From NCBI GenBank assembly GCA_045532865.1, contig JAZSGT010000022.1, positions 1 through 24,202 of the forward strand: a stretch of 24,202 nt of DNA, read 5' to 3'. Origin of the DNA: RGIG4140 sp045532865 (GTDB lineage: Bacteria; Pseudomonadota; Alphaproteobacteria; CAAHEQ01; UBA3637). The notes under the pieces were generated by a model. It did no database searches, had not been told where the DNA came from, and worked only from the letters and a program-made list of their open reading frames with translations. The translations under genes were made by a program, and so were the position numbers. Positions 1-7,528 of the stretch are shown here, piece by piece. How positions within the stretch are numbered: position 1 is the first letter of the stretch; each line of letters begins with the position of its first letter.

Positions 1-533
1 ATATTATCTTTATTTTTATAATCATTATATTTTTTTAACACTTCTTGTTCATTAAAATTTATTAAAGACTCTATATTCTTATTTTTATCAATAAATTCTA
101 TTGCTTTTGTAAAAGTTATATCACTTTGGGTTATTTTGCAATCATCATAAATTTTTCTTAAAATAGTTTTTTTATCTTCATTATCGAGAATAATAAATTG
201 TTTTGGATAGTTTACTGTACTTATATCCTCACGCAAAACTGTCACACAGAAACCATGAAACGTCGCAATATACGCAGTATCATAATCCCCAATCAAATTT
301 CTTATACGTTTTCTCATTTCTTGAGCGGCTTTATTTGTAAAAGTTACGCAAAGAATGTTTTTAGTAGAAATACCTAAATTCGATACTAAATGAGCATATC
401 TGTGGCTTAGCACTCTAGTTTTACCACTACCTGCACCCGCAATAATGCGTACATAACCTTCGGTTTCTAACACGCTTTGTTCTTGGTCTTTATTTAATCC
501 TTTTAGCAACATATTTGTGATGTTTTTGTGCAT
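1..533 (-). CDS. UvrD/Rep-family DNA helicase, N-terminal part (runs off window)
   Basis: This is the first 177 codons of an SF1A helicase (UvrD/PcrA/Rep family), an ATP-driven 3'-5' helicase used in repair and replication restart. After a short start (MHKNITNML) come the Q-motif region (LNKDQEQSV), the Walker A motif AGAGSGKT at residues 32-39 and motif Ia (CVTFTNKAAQEM). These are in the order and spacing normal for the family. The reading frame is open to base 1, so the 3' part lies outside the window. The ATG at 531-533 is preceded by a purine-rich AAAGGGGC. The gene starts downstream of a bidirectional terminator, so it probably has its own promoter at about 534-590, where I see no good match. 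Which subfamily (UvrD, PcrA or Rep) it belongs to cannot be decided from this part. Confidence 0.9.
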   Translation of the reverse strand, partial: MHKNITNMLLKGLNKDQEQSVLETEGYVRIIAGAGSGKTRVLSHRYAHLVSNLGISTKNILCVTFTNKAAQEMRKRIRNLIGDYDTAYIATFHGFCVTVLREDISTVNYPKQFIILDNEDKKTILRKIYDDCKITQSDITFTKAIEFIDKNKNIESLINFNEQEVLKKYNDYKNKDN

Positions 534-590
534 TAAAAAGCCCCTTTTCTCGTTTTAAAGTTAATGTTCACCAAAGTGCGCCAATCATTT

Positions 591-625
591 ATAAAAACAC
601 CACCCTTCATGGGTGGTGTTTTTAT
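591..625. terminator. Bidirectional intrinsic terminator
   Basis: A perfect 15-bp inverted repeat (ATAAAAACACCACCC, then loop TTCAT, then its complement) has A-runs on one side and T-runs on the other, so it can work in both directions. On the minus strand it sits just after tRNA-Lys and would end that transcript before the helicase gene. Confidence 0.85.
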
Positions 626-628
626 AAA

Positions 629-704
629 TGGTGAGCGCGCTGGGATTCGAACCCAGGGCCACCTGATTAAAAGTCAGGTGCTCTACCAGCTGAGCTACGC
701 ACTC
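629..704 (-). tRNA. tRNA-Lys (anticodon UUU)
   Basis: A 76-nt cloverleaf on the minus strand. The acceptor stem GAGTGCG pairs with CGCGCTC (one G-T pair). The D-arm has AGCTCAGCTGGTAGAGC. The anticodon arm CCTGA-CTTTTAA-TCAGG carries anticodon TTT, which reads lysine codons AAA/AAG. The T-arm is CCTGG-GTTCGAA-TCCCAG-like. The discriminator base is A, and the CCA end is encoded in the DNA. It is a single gene, not part of a cluster, with its own promoter upstream and a strong terminator directly after it. Confidence 0.97.
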
Positions 705-730
705 ATTGTTTTTTGCTCAACATAGGTGGT

Positions 731-759
731 ATCATATATAATTTTTTTCTCCTTGTCAA
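731..759 (-). promoter_or_regulatory. Promoter of tRNA-Lys
   Basis: Minus strand: -35 TTGACA (759-754), 17-bp spacer, -10 TATGAT (736-731, 5 of 6 consensus bases). Transcription would start about 20 nt before the mature tRNA 5' end. Upstream, 760-813 is almost pure A-tracts on this strand, which resembles an UP element for a strong stable-RNA promoter. Confidence 0.75.
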
Positions 760-813
760 TGCTTTTTTTTGTGTTTTTTAATTTTTTTTTGTTTTTTTTA
801 TTATTCCTTGTTT

Positions 814-2160
814 TTATTCTGCTTTTTTGTTATCTATGTCTGTGCTAAGGGGCTCTCTTTTCATCAAAACGGTTTCAATTTTATGCCCTTTGGCTTTTAA
901 AACTTCAAAATAAATGTTTTCGAATTGCACTTTTACCTTTTTCATCGATGAGGGAAGGGTTGTCATTGCTGATAAAATAAATCCTCCAACTGTATCATAA
1001 TCCTCAACAGGAAATTTAAGTTTTAAAAGTTTTTCAATTTCTGTAATGGGTGTATTCCCTTTTATAATCCATTCATTTTTAATGTGTTTTTTAATTCTGG
1101 GTTCTTCTTTTGGTGCATTTAAATCATCATTCAAAGATCCAACAATTTCTTCTAATAAATCAGAAATAGTAACAATACCAGTAACAGCACCATATTCATC
1201 AACGGTAACAGCAAAATGATTTCTGCTTTTTTGCATGGATTTGAACAATTCATCAATGTGCCCAGCTTGAGGAATAAATTGAGCTGGGTATATAATATTT
1301 TGAATTAATTCATCTTTTTTTAAATGTTTATGCTTGAAAAAGTCTTTAAATCGAATGGTGCCAATAATATTATCATGTGTTTGTTTATAAACGGGATAAA
1401 CTGAAAATTGGTTTTTTAGCATTTTTTCTTCCCAAAGTTTTAAATCTTCGTTGATATTAATAAATTTCACATTCATACGGTGGGTTAAAACTTCAGATAT
1501 TAACTTGTCATCAAATTCAAAAACATTGTGAATCAGTTTTTTTTCTTGCTGGTCAATGGTGCCATTTTGTGTGCCAATATCAATCAACATGCGAATTTCT
1601 TCCTCTGTGATATTGTTTTGTTGATTTTCTTCTTGAATGCAAAAGAGTTTGAGAACCATATTGGTTGAAAAGGTTAAAAACCAGACAATGGGTGAAAATA
1701 TTTTTGCAATTATAAAAATAGGGTAGGCCATGAATAAAGCAATTTTTTCAGCGTGGTGCATGGCAATGCGTTTGGGGACTAATTCTCCCAGAATCAAGGT
1801 GATATAAGAAAGAATAATGGTAATAACAAGAACGGAAATAACATCTAACTTTTGAGCTGAAAGATTAACACCCATTTCAATTAAAAAAGAAACCATTCTG
1901 TCTGAAAAGTTGTCAGCAGCAAATGCCGATCCTAAAAAGCCAGCAAATGTAATGCCAACTTGAATGGTTGCTAAAAATTTGGCAGGTTGATTTGTTAATT
2001 TGACGAGGCATTTGGCGCGTTTGTGACCATCTTCAGCCATTTTTTTGAGTTTGCCATCATTCATGGAAATTACAGCAATTTCTGTGCAGGCAAAAACAGC
2101 GTTTAATAAAATTAAAAATAATTGAAACAACAATAATGTGGTTAAAGTATATTCTTGCAT
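814..2160 (-). CDS. CNNM/CorC-HlyC family membrane protein (DUF21 + CBS pair)
   Basis: A 448-residue protein of the hemolysin C/CorC (CNNM, TlyC/YtfL-like) family. The inner-membrane members are linked to Mg2+/Co2+ transport or efflux. From the N-terminus: a DUF21 transmembrane domain (about residues 1-185, several hydrophobic helices, with the family motif LGELVPKRIA near 123-132); a tandem CBS pair (about 200-335, typical VDEYGAVTGIVTISDLLEEIVG); and a C-terminal CorC/HlyC-associated domain (about 350-430, with DYDTVGGFIL). The length is normal for the family. The start has a good Shine-Dalgarno sequence (AAGGAGAAAAT before ATG). The name hemolysin in older annotation does not mean it is a cytolysin. 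The exact ion is not predictable. Confidence 0.9.
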   Translation of the reverse strand: MQEYTLTTLLLFQLFLILLNAVFACTEIAVISMNDGKLKKMAEDGHKRAKCLVKLTNQPAKFLATIQVGITFAGFLGSAFAADNFSDRMVSFLIEMGVNLSAQKLDVISVLVITIILSYITLILGELVPKRIAMHHAEKIALFMAYPIFIIAKIFSPIVWFLTFSTNMVLKLFCIQEENQQNNITEEEIRMLIDIGTQNGTIDQQEKKLIHNVFEFDDKLISEVLTHRMNVKFININEDLKLWEEKMLKNQFSVYPVYKQTHDNIIGTIRFKDFFKHKHLKKDELIQNIIYPAQFIPQAGHIDELFKSMQKSRNHFAVTVDEYGAVTGIVTISDLLEEIVGSLNDDLNAPKEEPRIKKHIKNEWIIKGNTPITEIEKLLKLKFPVEDYDTVGGFILSAMTTLPSSMKKVKVQFENIYFEVLKAKGHKIETVLMKREPLSTDIDNKKAE

Positions 2161-2214
2161 ATTTTCTCCTTCTTATAACTGAGTATATAAGCGAATGAAT
2201 TTTTATGCAAGAAG

Positions 2215-2805
2215 TTATCTTGTGTGAATGAAATGGTTTTTAAATACAATTTCTACATATGGATTTTTTTTGAATTGGATAGAAACTGAAGATTCTGGTG
2301 TTTCTTGCGCTTTTGTTGAAGCGTTTTCATTATTTTGCAATTGAATACGATCTAACTCTTCAAAAAGTTTTTCTTGAAATGTAACATTATTACCAGCATG
2401 TTGATAGATTTCAAGATACTTTTCACCAAGCATGTCAAGTGATTTTTCATTGGCTGGCGTTTCAATGAGTACAAGGTATTTGGCGGCTTGCAAAGAGTGT
2501 TTTATATTTGAATTAGTTATCTTGTTAGAAAGCTCTAGCACCTTTTGAATGTAAAGAGGCTCAATGGCTTTCATATCTTGTTCAGCTTGGATTTTTTGAG
2601 CAACTTCTTGTTGGTGTTTTTCTTCAAAATGATTGTAAAGGGAATAGCTTCCAACAATAATTCCCCCCAATATGGCTAAAGATAAAAGGCAACCAAGTGA
2701 ATCTGAATGATCTTCAATATACTCTTTGATTTTTTCTTGAGTTGTGAGTTCCTTATTATCTTCTTCATCTAGACAGTCACAACATTTTTTTTCATGCAAA
2801 TCCAT
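2215..2805 (-). CDS. Hypothetical single-helix membrane protein, 196 aa
   Basis: I do not recognise a family. The N-terminus is short and acidic with a Cys cluster (KCCDCLDEED). A single transmembrane helix follows at about residues 37-57 (LLSLAILGGIIVGSYSLY), then a charged, probably coiled-coil stretch (about 60-90), then a polar, mainly helical domain. There is no cleavable signal peptide, so it is probably a type II or tail-exposed inner-membrane protein. It lies 8 bp downstream of the 76-residue gene at 2814-3044 and so is probably co-transcribed with it. Its start has only a weak ribosome site (AGGT). Near the C-terminus it has SIQF, a short string also found in the 76-residue neighbour. 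Confidence 0.65.
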   Translation of the reverse strand: MDLHEKKCCDCLDEEDNKELTTQEKIKEYIEDHSDSLGCLLSLAILGGIIVGSYSLYNHFEEKHQQEVAQKIQAEQDMKAIEPLYIQKVLELSNKITNSNIKHSLQAAKYLVLIETPANEKSLDMLGEKYLEIYQHAGNNVTFQEKLFEELDRIQLQNNENASTKAQETPESSVSIQFKKNPYVEIVFKNHFIHTR

Positions 2806-2813
2806 GGGAATAC

Positions 2814-3044
2814 CTATTTTGTATTTTGATTATTTTTATTCAAAAATTGAATGCTTGATATGGGATGCGAGGTTGAAACTTTTTTTGTTTCAATGGCGTG
2901 GATAGCTGGTTTTTTTTTATCATGATGCCTGTGTTTTTGCGCATAATCGTATAGGTAATAGGTTGTTCCACCAATCATTGCGAAGGCTGCTAAAATAGCG
3001 CCGTATTCTAATATTTCAGAGGGTTCTTTATCGTTAATTTTCAT
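2814..3044 (-). CDS. Hypothetical small membrane protein, 76 aa
   Basis: Not recognised. A short polar N-terminus is followed by one transmembrane helix (about residues 12-30, GAILAAFAMIGGTTYYLY). A His/Lys-rich basic patch (QKHRHHDKKK) comes next, then a polar tail containing SSIQFL. The start has AAGGAA about 5 nt upstream of ATG. It is in the same orientation as its neighbours and tightly spaced with the 196-residue gene downstream. The architecture, helix then positively charged loop, predicts an outward-facing N-terminus and a cytoplasmic tail. Confidence 0.6.
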   Translation of the reverse strand: MKINDKEPSEILEYGAILAAFAMIGGTTYYLYDYAQKHRHHDKKKPAIHAIETKKVSTSHPISSIQFLNKNNQNTK

Positions 3045-3112
3045 GTTATTCCTTAATTAATACGTATATATAAGGATACAAAATATCCTTTTGTTGATTC
3101 ATTATTTAAATT

Positions 3113-3367
3113 TTAGTGAGAATCTCTTTCAAAATTTTGTTGAGGTTTGGTTAATAAAATGTTTTGTTTTAAAAGAGGTTTTGTCTTTAAAAAAGGTGTT
3201 ATTGCAACACTGTATGTACAAGTGCTGAAACAAACTCCTATAGCTGTTAATGCTAAAATAACAGTTGGATTTCTAAAAATTTCTGGAGATTTTGTTGTTT
3301 TTTTGTTTGATTGTATATTTGTTGTATTTATTTTATTTAATTTGTTTGATTTTGTATCTGTATCCAT
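3113..3367 (-). CDS. Hypothetical small membrane protein, 84 aa
   Basis: Not recognised. The N-terminal 30 residues are polar and Lys/Asn/Thr-rich. One hydrophobic helix follows (about 33-55, VILALTAIGVCFSTC), then a Lys/Gln-rich tail. The start ATG follows AGGATATCAA, and a candidate promoter lies just upstream. An open frame also exists on the opposite strand over the same bases. I prefer the minus-strand reading because of its ribosome site, its promoter and the run of like-oriented small membrane-protein genes around it. Codon evidence is weak at this length. Confidence 0.5.
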   Translation of the reverse strand: MDTDTKSNKLNKINTTNIQSNKKTTKSPEIFRNPTVILALTAIGVCFSTCTYSVAITPFLKTKPLLKQNILLTKPQQNFERDSH

Positions 3368-3409
3368 TTGATATCCTATTGTTTGATACGTTTTTATAAA
3401 TAGTTGTTA

Positions 3410-3438
3410 TTTATACCATAAGAAAACTTTTTTTGCAA
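3410..3438 (-). promoter_or_regulatory. Candidate promoter for the 84-aa membrane protein gene
   Basis: Minus strand: TTGCAA (3438-3433), 17-bp spacer, TATAAA (3415-3410). It is about 40 bp before the ATG at 3367. The match is moderate, and in such AT-rich DNA chance matches are common. Confidence 0.4.
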
Positions 3439-3451
3439 GTATATTTCACCT

Positions 3452-4123
3452 TTAAAAGCGTTGTCTTTCGCTCGTTGGAATAAAAACATTTAAAGGTAGA
3501 TTCTTTTTGATATGATAAAGTTGTTTTTGAGCGTCTAAAAATCGAAAAATATTTGTAGAAGTGGTGATGAGCGCTTCAGCCATCAAAAAAACACCTAATT
3601 GCATGTGGTTGAAAAAATACATTCCAGCCAAGATGCTTGAGGCTAAAAGATGTGTTTTTTGAGCAATTTTTCTTTGTTGATCAAAGGTGTTAATATTTAA
3701 AATAAAATCAGCTTGATTAATCAGTTGTTTTTGTTCACTGGAAGAGGACGCACTTTGAATTTGTTGTTTGAAAAAGTTGGCATGAGCTGTGCTAAAATTT
3801 GAAATTTGGCTTTCAAGATTTTGCCGTTTTTCTCTGTAATTTGAAAGCATATAAAACAAAGAAAGCCCTAAAAAAGAAAGCAAATTACTTAAAATGGGTC
3901 TTTCCTTATGCGTTAATAAAATGCCACTCATCCATGCAAAAGAAGAAGCCTTTATCATCATTTTTTGCATTTTAAAAAACACTTGATCCAATGGTTCCAT
4001 TATGGCAAATTCTTCACAAATAAAGTCTTGATATGTCAAAGGGGTTGAATGAAAACGCTCTTCATTTTCTTTTAAAGAGGTGGGTGTTTTTCTTTTCCTA
4101 TTTTCATAGATATTATCTTTCAT
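3452..4123 (-). CDS. Paralogous four-helix membrane protein, copy 4 (223 aa)
   Basis: Last gene of a four-gene cluster of divergent paralogues (5426-5983, 4772-5425, 4113-4766 and this one). Function unknown. A hydrophilic N-terminus of about 65 residues precedes a helical hairpin (about 70-110) that contains the HKERPILSN turn. A polar central segment (FSTAHANFFKQQIQ) follows. A second helical hairpin lies at about 158-200, with MAEALITTSTNIF. The C-terminus carries the cluster signature, an amphipathic helix ending in KKNLPLNVFIP. The ATG overlaps the 3' end of the upstream gene by 11 bp, so translation is probably coupled. No signal peptide, catalytic motif or known domain was seen. Confidence 0.75.
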   Translation of the reverse strand: MKDNIYENRKRKTPTSLKENEERFHSTPLTYQDFICEEFAIMEPLDQVFFKMQKMMIKASSFAWMSGILLTHKERPILSNLLSFLGLSLFYMLSNYREKRQNLESQISNFSTAHANFFKQQIQSASSSSEQKQLINQADFILNINTFDQQRKIAQKTHLLASSILAGMYFFNHMQLGVFLMAEALITTSTNIFRFLDAQKQLYHIKKNLPLNVFIPTSERQRF

Positions 4124-4766
4124 AACTTTTTTGCTCGGTGAACTTAATTTCTTTTGGCAAATTATTTTGAATTAATTTAATTTGCGTATTGTTGTTGATG
4201 TAATTTGCCAATGTGCAACTACCCCAAATTAAAGTTTCGGCAAAAAGAGCTGGTTCTAATGTGATTTTTCCAAGAAGTGTACTGCCAACAAGAATGGTTG
4301 TAGAAAGAAAAAAACAGTTGTTTACATGTTTTTTTTGATTTAATCTTTCAAGGGGAAGAATGGCATCTGCTAATTTTAATAATCTGATTTTTTCAGCTGT
4401 AATTTGTGTTTGGGCAATTTTATTTGAATAAAATGAAAAATGAGCATCTTTAAATGTTGAAATGTTCAGATCTTTCATTTGATTTTGTTCACGAAAAACA
4501 GAAACAAATGTCGCTCCTGCACAGGCACTTAAAAATATTGTATTGGATAAAGGGGTGCGCTCATCTTGAGTAAAAAAAGCATATATTGAACCAATTGCAG
4601 CTAAAAATTGAAAAAGTTTTTTTTGAACAAAAAAGCGGTCTTCATTTTCTTTATGTGCAGTTTGAAGAGATTTATCCAAATTTCTTTGATATTCATCATA
4701 AAACGCTTGTTCTTCTTCTTTCGTTTTAAAAAGGTTTTTATGTGTTGACTGATTTTGTTTTCTCAT
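4113..4766 (-). CDS. Paralogous four-helix membrane protein, copy 3 (217 aa)
   Basis: Third gene of the paralogue cluster. The N-terminal hydrophilic part (about 1-45) is followed by a first hairpin with the turn QDERTPLSN (compare HKERPILSN in copy 4). The middle segment ISTFKDAHFSFYSNKI matches ISNFSTAHANFFKQQI of copy 4. A second hairpin carries FAETLIWGSCTLANY, and the C-terminal signature is IQNNLPKEIKFTEQ. Copies 3 and 4 are the closest pair by eye. It starts 5 bp after the stop of copy 2 with a weak ribosome site, which fits coupled translation. It is probably an inner-membrane protein with both ends in the cytoplasm. Function unknown. Confidence 0.75.
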   Translation of the reverse strand: MRKQNQSTHKNLFKTKEEEQAFYDEYQRNLDKSLQTAHKENEDRFFVQKKLFQFLAAIGSIYAFFTQDERTPLSNTIFLSACAGATFVSVFREQNQMKDLNISTFKDAHFSFYSNKIAQTQITAEKIRLLKLADAILPLERLNQKKHVNNCFFLSTTILVGSTLLGKITLEPALFAETLIWGSCTLANYINNNTQIKLIQNNLPKEIKFTEQKSYER

Positions 4767-4771
4767 CTGAT

Positions 4772-5425
4772 TTAATCTTTTATGTGTTGTGAATTTAAAG
4801 TTGGAATGGATACACCTTTTGGAAGTGTTGTTTTAATTTTTTTTAAATTTCTTTTTGCAAACAAATAAGCTACAACATTGCTTGAAGCTAATACAAGGGC
4901 TCCTGATAAAAGTGTTTGTGAAAAATCATATTGATTGAGTGCAAAAGCAGAAAGAATTCCAAGACATGAAACACTTGTTAATAAACTAATTTTATTTATA
5001 TTTTTTGAATGATTAGAAATCGTTTTTAATCTTTTACTATAAGTAGGATTTGTTAAAAAATTAAGCGTTTTTGGTTCGGAATTTAAAACTTCTTTAATCA
5101 TGAATTTTTCAAACCCAGCTTTAAAAAAAGAAAGTTGTTTTTCAATTTTTTGTCGTTTAGATCGGATAAAAGCAACTCCACTCATTCCTATACAACTTAA
5201 AAAAGCAATTTTTCCTTCAGTTGTGTTTGTAACATCAAAAAATTTAAGACAGGTAAGCGCTGCAAGTACTGAAAAACTCTGTAAAATTATTTTTTGATAC
5301 TGAATAGCTTTTTCTTCATAAGGGGCTTTTTTGACTTCATCTTTGATATAATTATCCAGTTGTTTATCATCAATAAATCCTGGTTGTTTTATGGTGTTAA
5401 AAATGGTGTTGAAAGAATGCGACAT
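4772..5425 (-). CDS. Paralogous four-helix membrane protein, copy 2 (217 aa)
   Basis: Second gene of the cluster. It has the same plan: a hydrophilic N-terminus (about 1-45), a hairpin (about 47-90) with a shorter turn DVTNTTEGK, a polar middle with FFKAGFEKFMIKEV, a second hairpin (about 145-190) with SGALVLASSNVVAYLF, and the C-terminal signature IKTTLPKGVSIPT. The ATG directly abuts the TAA of copy 1 (no bases between). The Shine-Dalgarno sequence GGGAGAG lies inside the end of copy 1, so the two are certainly translated from one message if both are real. Function unknown. Confidence 0.75.
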   Translation of the reverse strand: MSHSFNTIFNTIKQPGFIDDKQLDNYIKDEVKKAPYEEKAIQYQKIILQSFSVLAALTCLKFFDVTNTTEGKIAFLSCIGMSGVAFIRSKRQKIEKQLSFFKAGFEKFMIKEVLNSEPKTLNFLTNPTYSKRLKTISNHSKNINKISLLTSVSCLGILSAFALNQYDFSQTLLSGALVLASSNVVAYLFAKRNLKKIKTTLPKGVSIPTLNSQHIKD

Positions 5426-5983
5426 TTATCTCTCCCTTTGTTTTTTGTAAACTGTTTTTAGCTCAATAGGGAGGGCATTTTTTAAAATTTTATTATTCTT
5501 ATTAAACATGTGTTTTAAAAAAACTTCATTGGAAATTAAAATAAGCGAAGCAGCTGTTGAAGCAATTGAAGAGTTCATTTTGCCAAGACCAGATGCAATA
5601 ACAGGGATAAATGAAGTAAACATTGCACTCATAAATACCGTTGTTGCAAAGCAAACATTTGATATAACTTGATGTTCTTTTTCAAAAGACAGCTTTGTTT
5701 CCCCAAATTTGTTAACTGTGTTATAAATAATTTGATTTTCTCTATTTAGTCTCATATTGCTTGCACGCATGAGTGACCAGCAAATGAAGGCAAGGGAAGA
5801 TGCTGCACCCAAGGCAGTCTCTTTTTGTGTTAAATCTGAACCTTGTTGCCCAATAAAACCAAGAATAGCAATGGCGCTAATGCCGGCAATCAAGATTTTT
5901 TCAGCTATTTTATGGTTTTGATGTTTTTTGATTTGAAGCTCCAATTCTTTTTGTAGCTGATTGGATAATTTTTTGCTGGGCAT
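5426..5983 (-). CDS. Paralogous four-helix membrane protein, copy 1 (185 aa)
   Basis: First and shortest gene of the cluster. It has the same two-hairpin design with a shorter N-terminus. Hairpin 1 is at about 28-70 (ILIAGISAIAILGFIG, turn QQGSDLTQKE). The central polar part is IYNTVNKFGETKLSF. Hairpin 2 is at about 105-155 (FATTVFMSAMFTSFIP, then SLILISNEVFLKHMF). The C-terminal signature is LKNALPIELKTVY. The start has AAGGAT upstream of ATG, and a strong promoter lies at 6028-6056, so this is the operon head. The family is defined only by the shared layout and the C-terminal LP motif. Pairwise identity is low. Confidence 0.75.
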   Translation of the reverse strand: MPSKKLSNQLQKELELQIKKHQNHKIAEKILIAGISAIAILGFIGQQGSDLTQKETALGAASSLAFICWSLMRASNMRLNRENQIIYNTVNKFGETKLSFEKEHQVISNVCFATTVFMSAMFTSFIPVIASGLGKMNSSIASTAASLILISNEVFLKHMFNKNNKILKNALPIELKTVYKKQRER

Positions 5984-6369
5984 AAAAATCCTTTTTGAAT
6001 TATTTAATTTTAAAATAAAGTTTTTAAATTATATCAAAACCTAGTCAAAAAGTCAATGTTAAAACAAGACTGTTTATATGGGAAAATCAAGGGAGCATCT
6101 CTTTTGGTTTTTTGTGAGAAAAGATAGTCTATTTTTAAGATTTTATTTTTAGTGCCATAAAATAAAAATATTATAAATGTTAAAATATTATTTTATACAA
6201 TAAAAGCAATACATTAACTTATCAATCTTTTGTTTTAAGTGTTTTTTTGTGGTGATTTTGAATGTTTTATCTTGAAATTTTAAAACGGTATAATCAAAAA
6301 TATTCCTTGATTATTTTGAATGAATCCTTTACCTTAAAAGTGTTCAAAAGCGTTTAAATGGGGTTTAAA
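5984..6369. other. Divergent intergenic region
   Basis: About 385 bp without a convincing gene. It separates the minus-strand paralogue operon from the plus-strand nuclease gene. It holds the paralogue promoter (6028-6056), a TATAAT at 6289-6294 that may be the -10 of the nuclease gene (no good -35), and at 6169-6208 one copy of an AT-rich direct repeat whose other copy is beyond the 67-residue gene. The longest ATG frame I tried (from 6058) ends after 23 codons. Confidence 0.6.
6028..6056 (-). promoter_or_regulatory. Strong promoter of the four-paralogue operon
   Basis: Minus strand: -35 TTGACT (6056-6051), 17-bp spacer ending in TGA, -10 TATAAT (6033-6028). This is a consensus -10 with an extended TGn element. 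The start point would be near 6021, about 38 nt before the ATG at 5983. Confidence 0.75.
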
Positions 6370-7308
6370 ATGAAGGGGCCAAATATTTTTGATTATGCCA
6401 CAAGTGAATTGTCTCAAGATGCTTTTTTGTGTTATCTCTTTTCCTTTGGGAAAGAACAGTATAAAGAAGATTTTCCAAATGAATATGCTTTAGTGCACAA
6501 GTTTTTGGCAAAGTGTGGCATTGATGAGACAGAAGAAATTTTATCTGTTGAAAAACAGGTGGATTATATTGATATATTGGTTATCACGACCCATTATATT
6601 TTGATTGTTGAAGATAAAGTTTATTCAAATGAACATGATGATCAAATTATTCGCTATGTTAAAAATATTGGTTCAGACAATGCAAAATTCCCAACGAATA
6701 AAAAAATCAAAGTTTGCTATGTCAAAACAGGGGACTATGTGAAGTCTTATACCCCGACAAGTGATATTTTATCACATGAAGATTGTTGTTCTTTGCGTCG
6801 GTATGATTTGATTGAGCTTTTGCGAGTGTGCCATCAAGATAAAGTGATGCATATGTTTTATGATCACCTTCTTCGGATTGAAAAAGAAATTGCTGATTGT
6901 GATGAAGATAATATTTACACCTGGAACCAGTCAAAATGGTTCAATTATCTTTATAACATATTAAAAAATAAAAATAAAAAATTTGATATTGGAAATGTTC
7001 CTAATGCAAAAGGTGGTTTTTATGCCTGTTGGCTTGATTGGGAATATGTGGGTAAAATTGAAAAATACAAACAAATTGAAATTCATTTTAAAGAAGGAAA
7101 AACAGATTTTGTAAATCTTTGTTTTAAGGTGGCCAGTAATGATAAAGAAACAACATCTTCTTACAAAAATGAAATGATTGTTTGGCAAAAAGAGGCTATT
7201 CAAAAAGGATATTCTCGTCCCAAGTGTTGGCGTATAGGACGAACAACGACATATGCTTGTAAAAATGGGCAAACGAAACAAGATATTGAATCATTTATCA
7301 ATGAGTAA
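6370..7308 (+). CDS. PD-(D/E)XK superfamily nuclease-like protein
   Basis: About 312 residues, similar in plan to the PD-(D/E)XK nuclease family often annotated PDDEXK_4. The start is NIFDYATSELSQDAFLCYL. Counting from the ATG at 6358, the nuclease core has Glu65, then DYIDILV with Asp72, then YILIVEDKV with Glu85-x-Lys87. This gives the full E...D...ExK set and predicts an active metal-dependent nuclease fold. Motif HDDQI follows, where a Gln often supports the site. A C-terminal domain of about 150 residues is unassigned. I choose the ATG at 6370 over 6358 because GGGG stands 6 nt upstream of it, while nothing resembles a ribosome site before 6358. A 67-residue gene follows after 16 bp. Families like this occur in defence loci, but no methylase or other defence gene is present. 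Confidence 0.75.
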   Translation: MKGPNIFDYATSELSQDAFLCYLFSFGKEQYKEDFPNEYALVHKFLAKCGIDETEEILSVEKQVDYIDILVITTHYILIVEDKVYSNEHDDQIIRYVKNIGSDNAKFPTNKKIKVCYVKTGDYVKSYTPTSDILSHEDCCSLRRYDLIELLRVCHQDKVMHMFYDHLLRIEKEIADCDEDNIYTWNQSKWFNYLYNILKNKNKKFDIGNVPNAKGGFYACWLDWEYVGKIEKYKQIEIHFKEGKTDFVNLCFKVASNDKETTSSYKNEMIVWQKEAIQKGYSRPKCWRIGRTTTYACKNGQTKQDIESFINE

Positions 7309-7324
7309 ACTGAATGGAGAAAAT

Positions 7325-7528
7325 ATGATAAAAAATGTACGTGTTGATAATGGGTGGATTTTTGTTGAAAAAGACAATGGCTTAACATCAACAATATCTT
7401 TAAACTCGCCAACAGGAGACGGCCAGTTAGAACGCTGGGACGATAATTATGTATATGTGCGTGTGGATACATGGCGTTTAACTTATGATGAAGATGGCAG
7501 AAGATTAAAAGAAGAAACCGTCTATTAA
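7325..7528 (+). CDS. Small hypothetical protein, 67 aa, partner of the nuclease-like gene
   Basis: Not recognised. It begins 16 bp after the nuclease-like gene, with a good Shine-Dalgarno GGAG 7-8 nt before the ATG at 7325. The frame stays open upstream to 7253, but that would overlap the nuclease gene and ignore this ribosome site. The protein is hydrophilic and predicted mainly beta-strand, with alternating polar/aromatic runs (GWIFVEKDNG, DDNYVYVRVD), and it is acidic overall. It has no membrane segment. Its position suggests co-expression with the nuclease. A role as a regulator, inhibitor or accessory subunit is possible, but this is inferred only from adjacency. Confidence 0.6.
   Translation: MIKNVRVDNGWIFVEKDNGLTSTISLNSPTGDGQLERWDDNYVYVRVDTWRLTYDEDGRRLKEETVY

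Noticed and set aside
814..2160. True haemolysin toxin
   Set aside because: The DUF21-CBS-CorC architecture is that of an ion-transport-related membrane protein; the hemolysin name is historical.
3147..3371. Plus-strand frame opposite the 84-residue gene
   Set aside because: It lacks a ribosome site. Its hydrophobic content is explained by T-rich DNA, and the minus-strand frame fits the local operon direction better.
6370..7308. Restriction-modification system
   Set aside because: No methyltransferase or specificity gene is in the window; only the nuclease-like fold can be supported.
7253..7324. Longer start of the 67-residue protein
   Set aside because: The extension overlaps the nuclease gene in another frame and ignores the GGAG site just before 7325.
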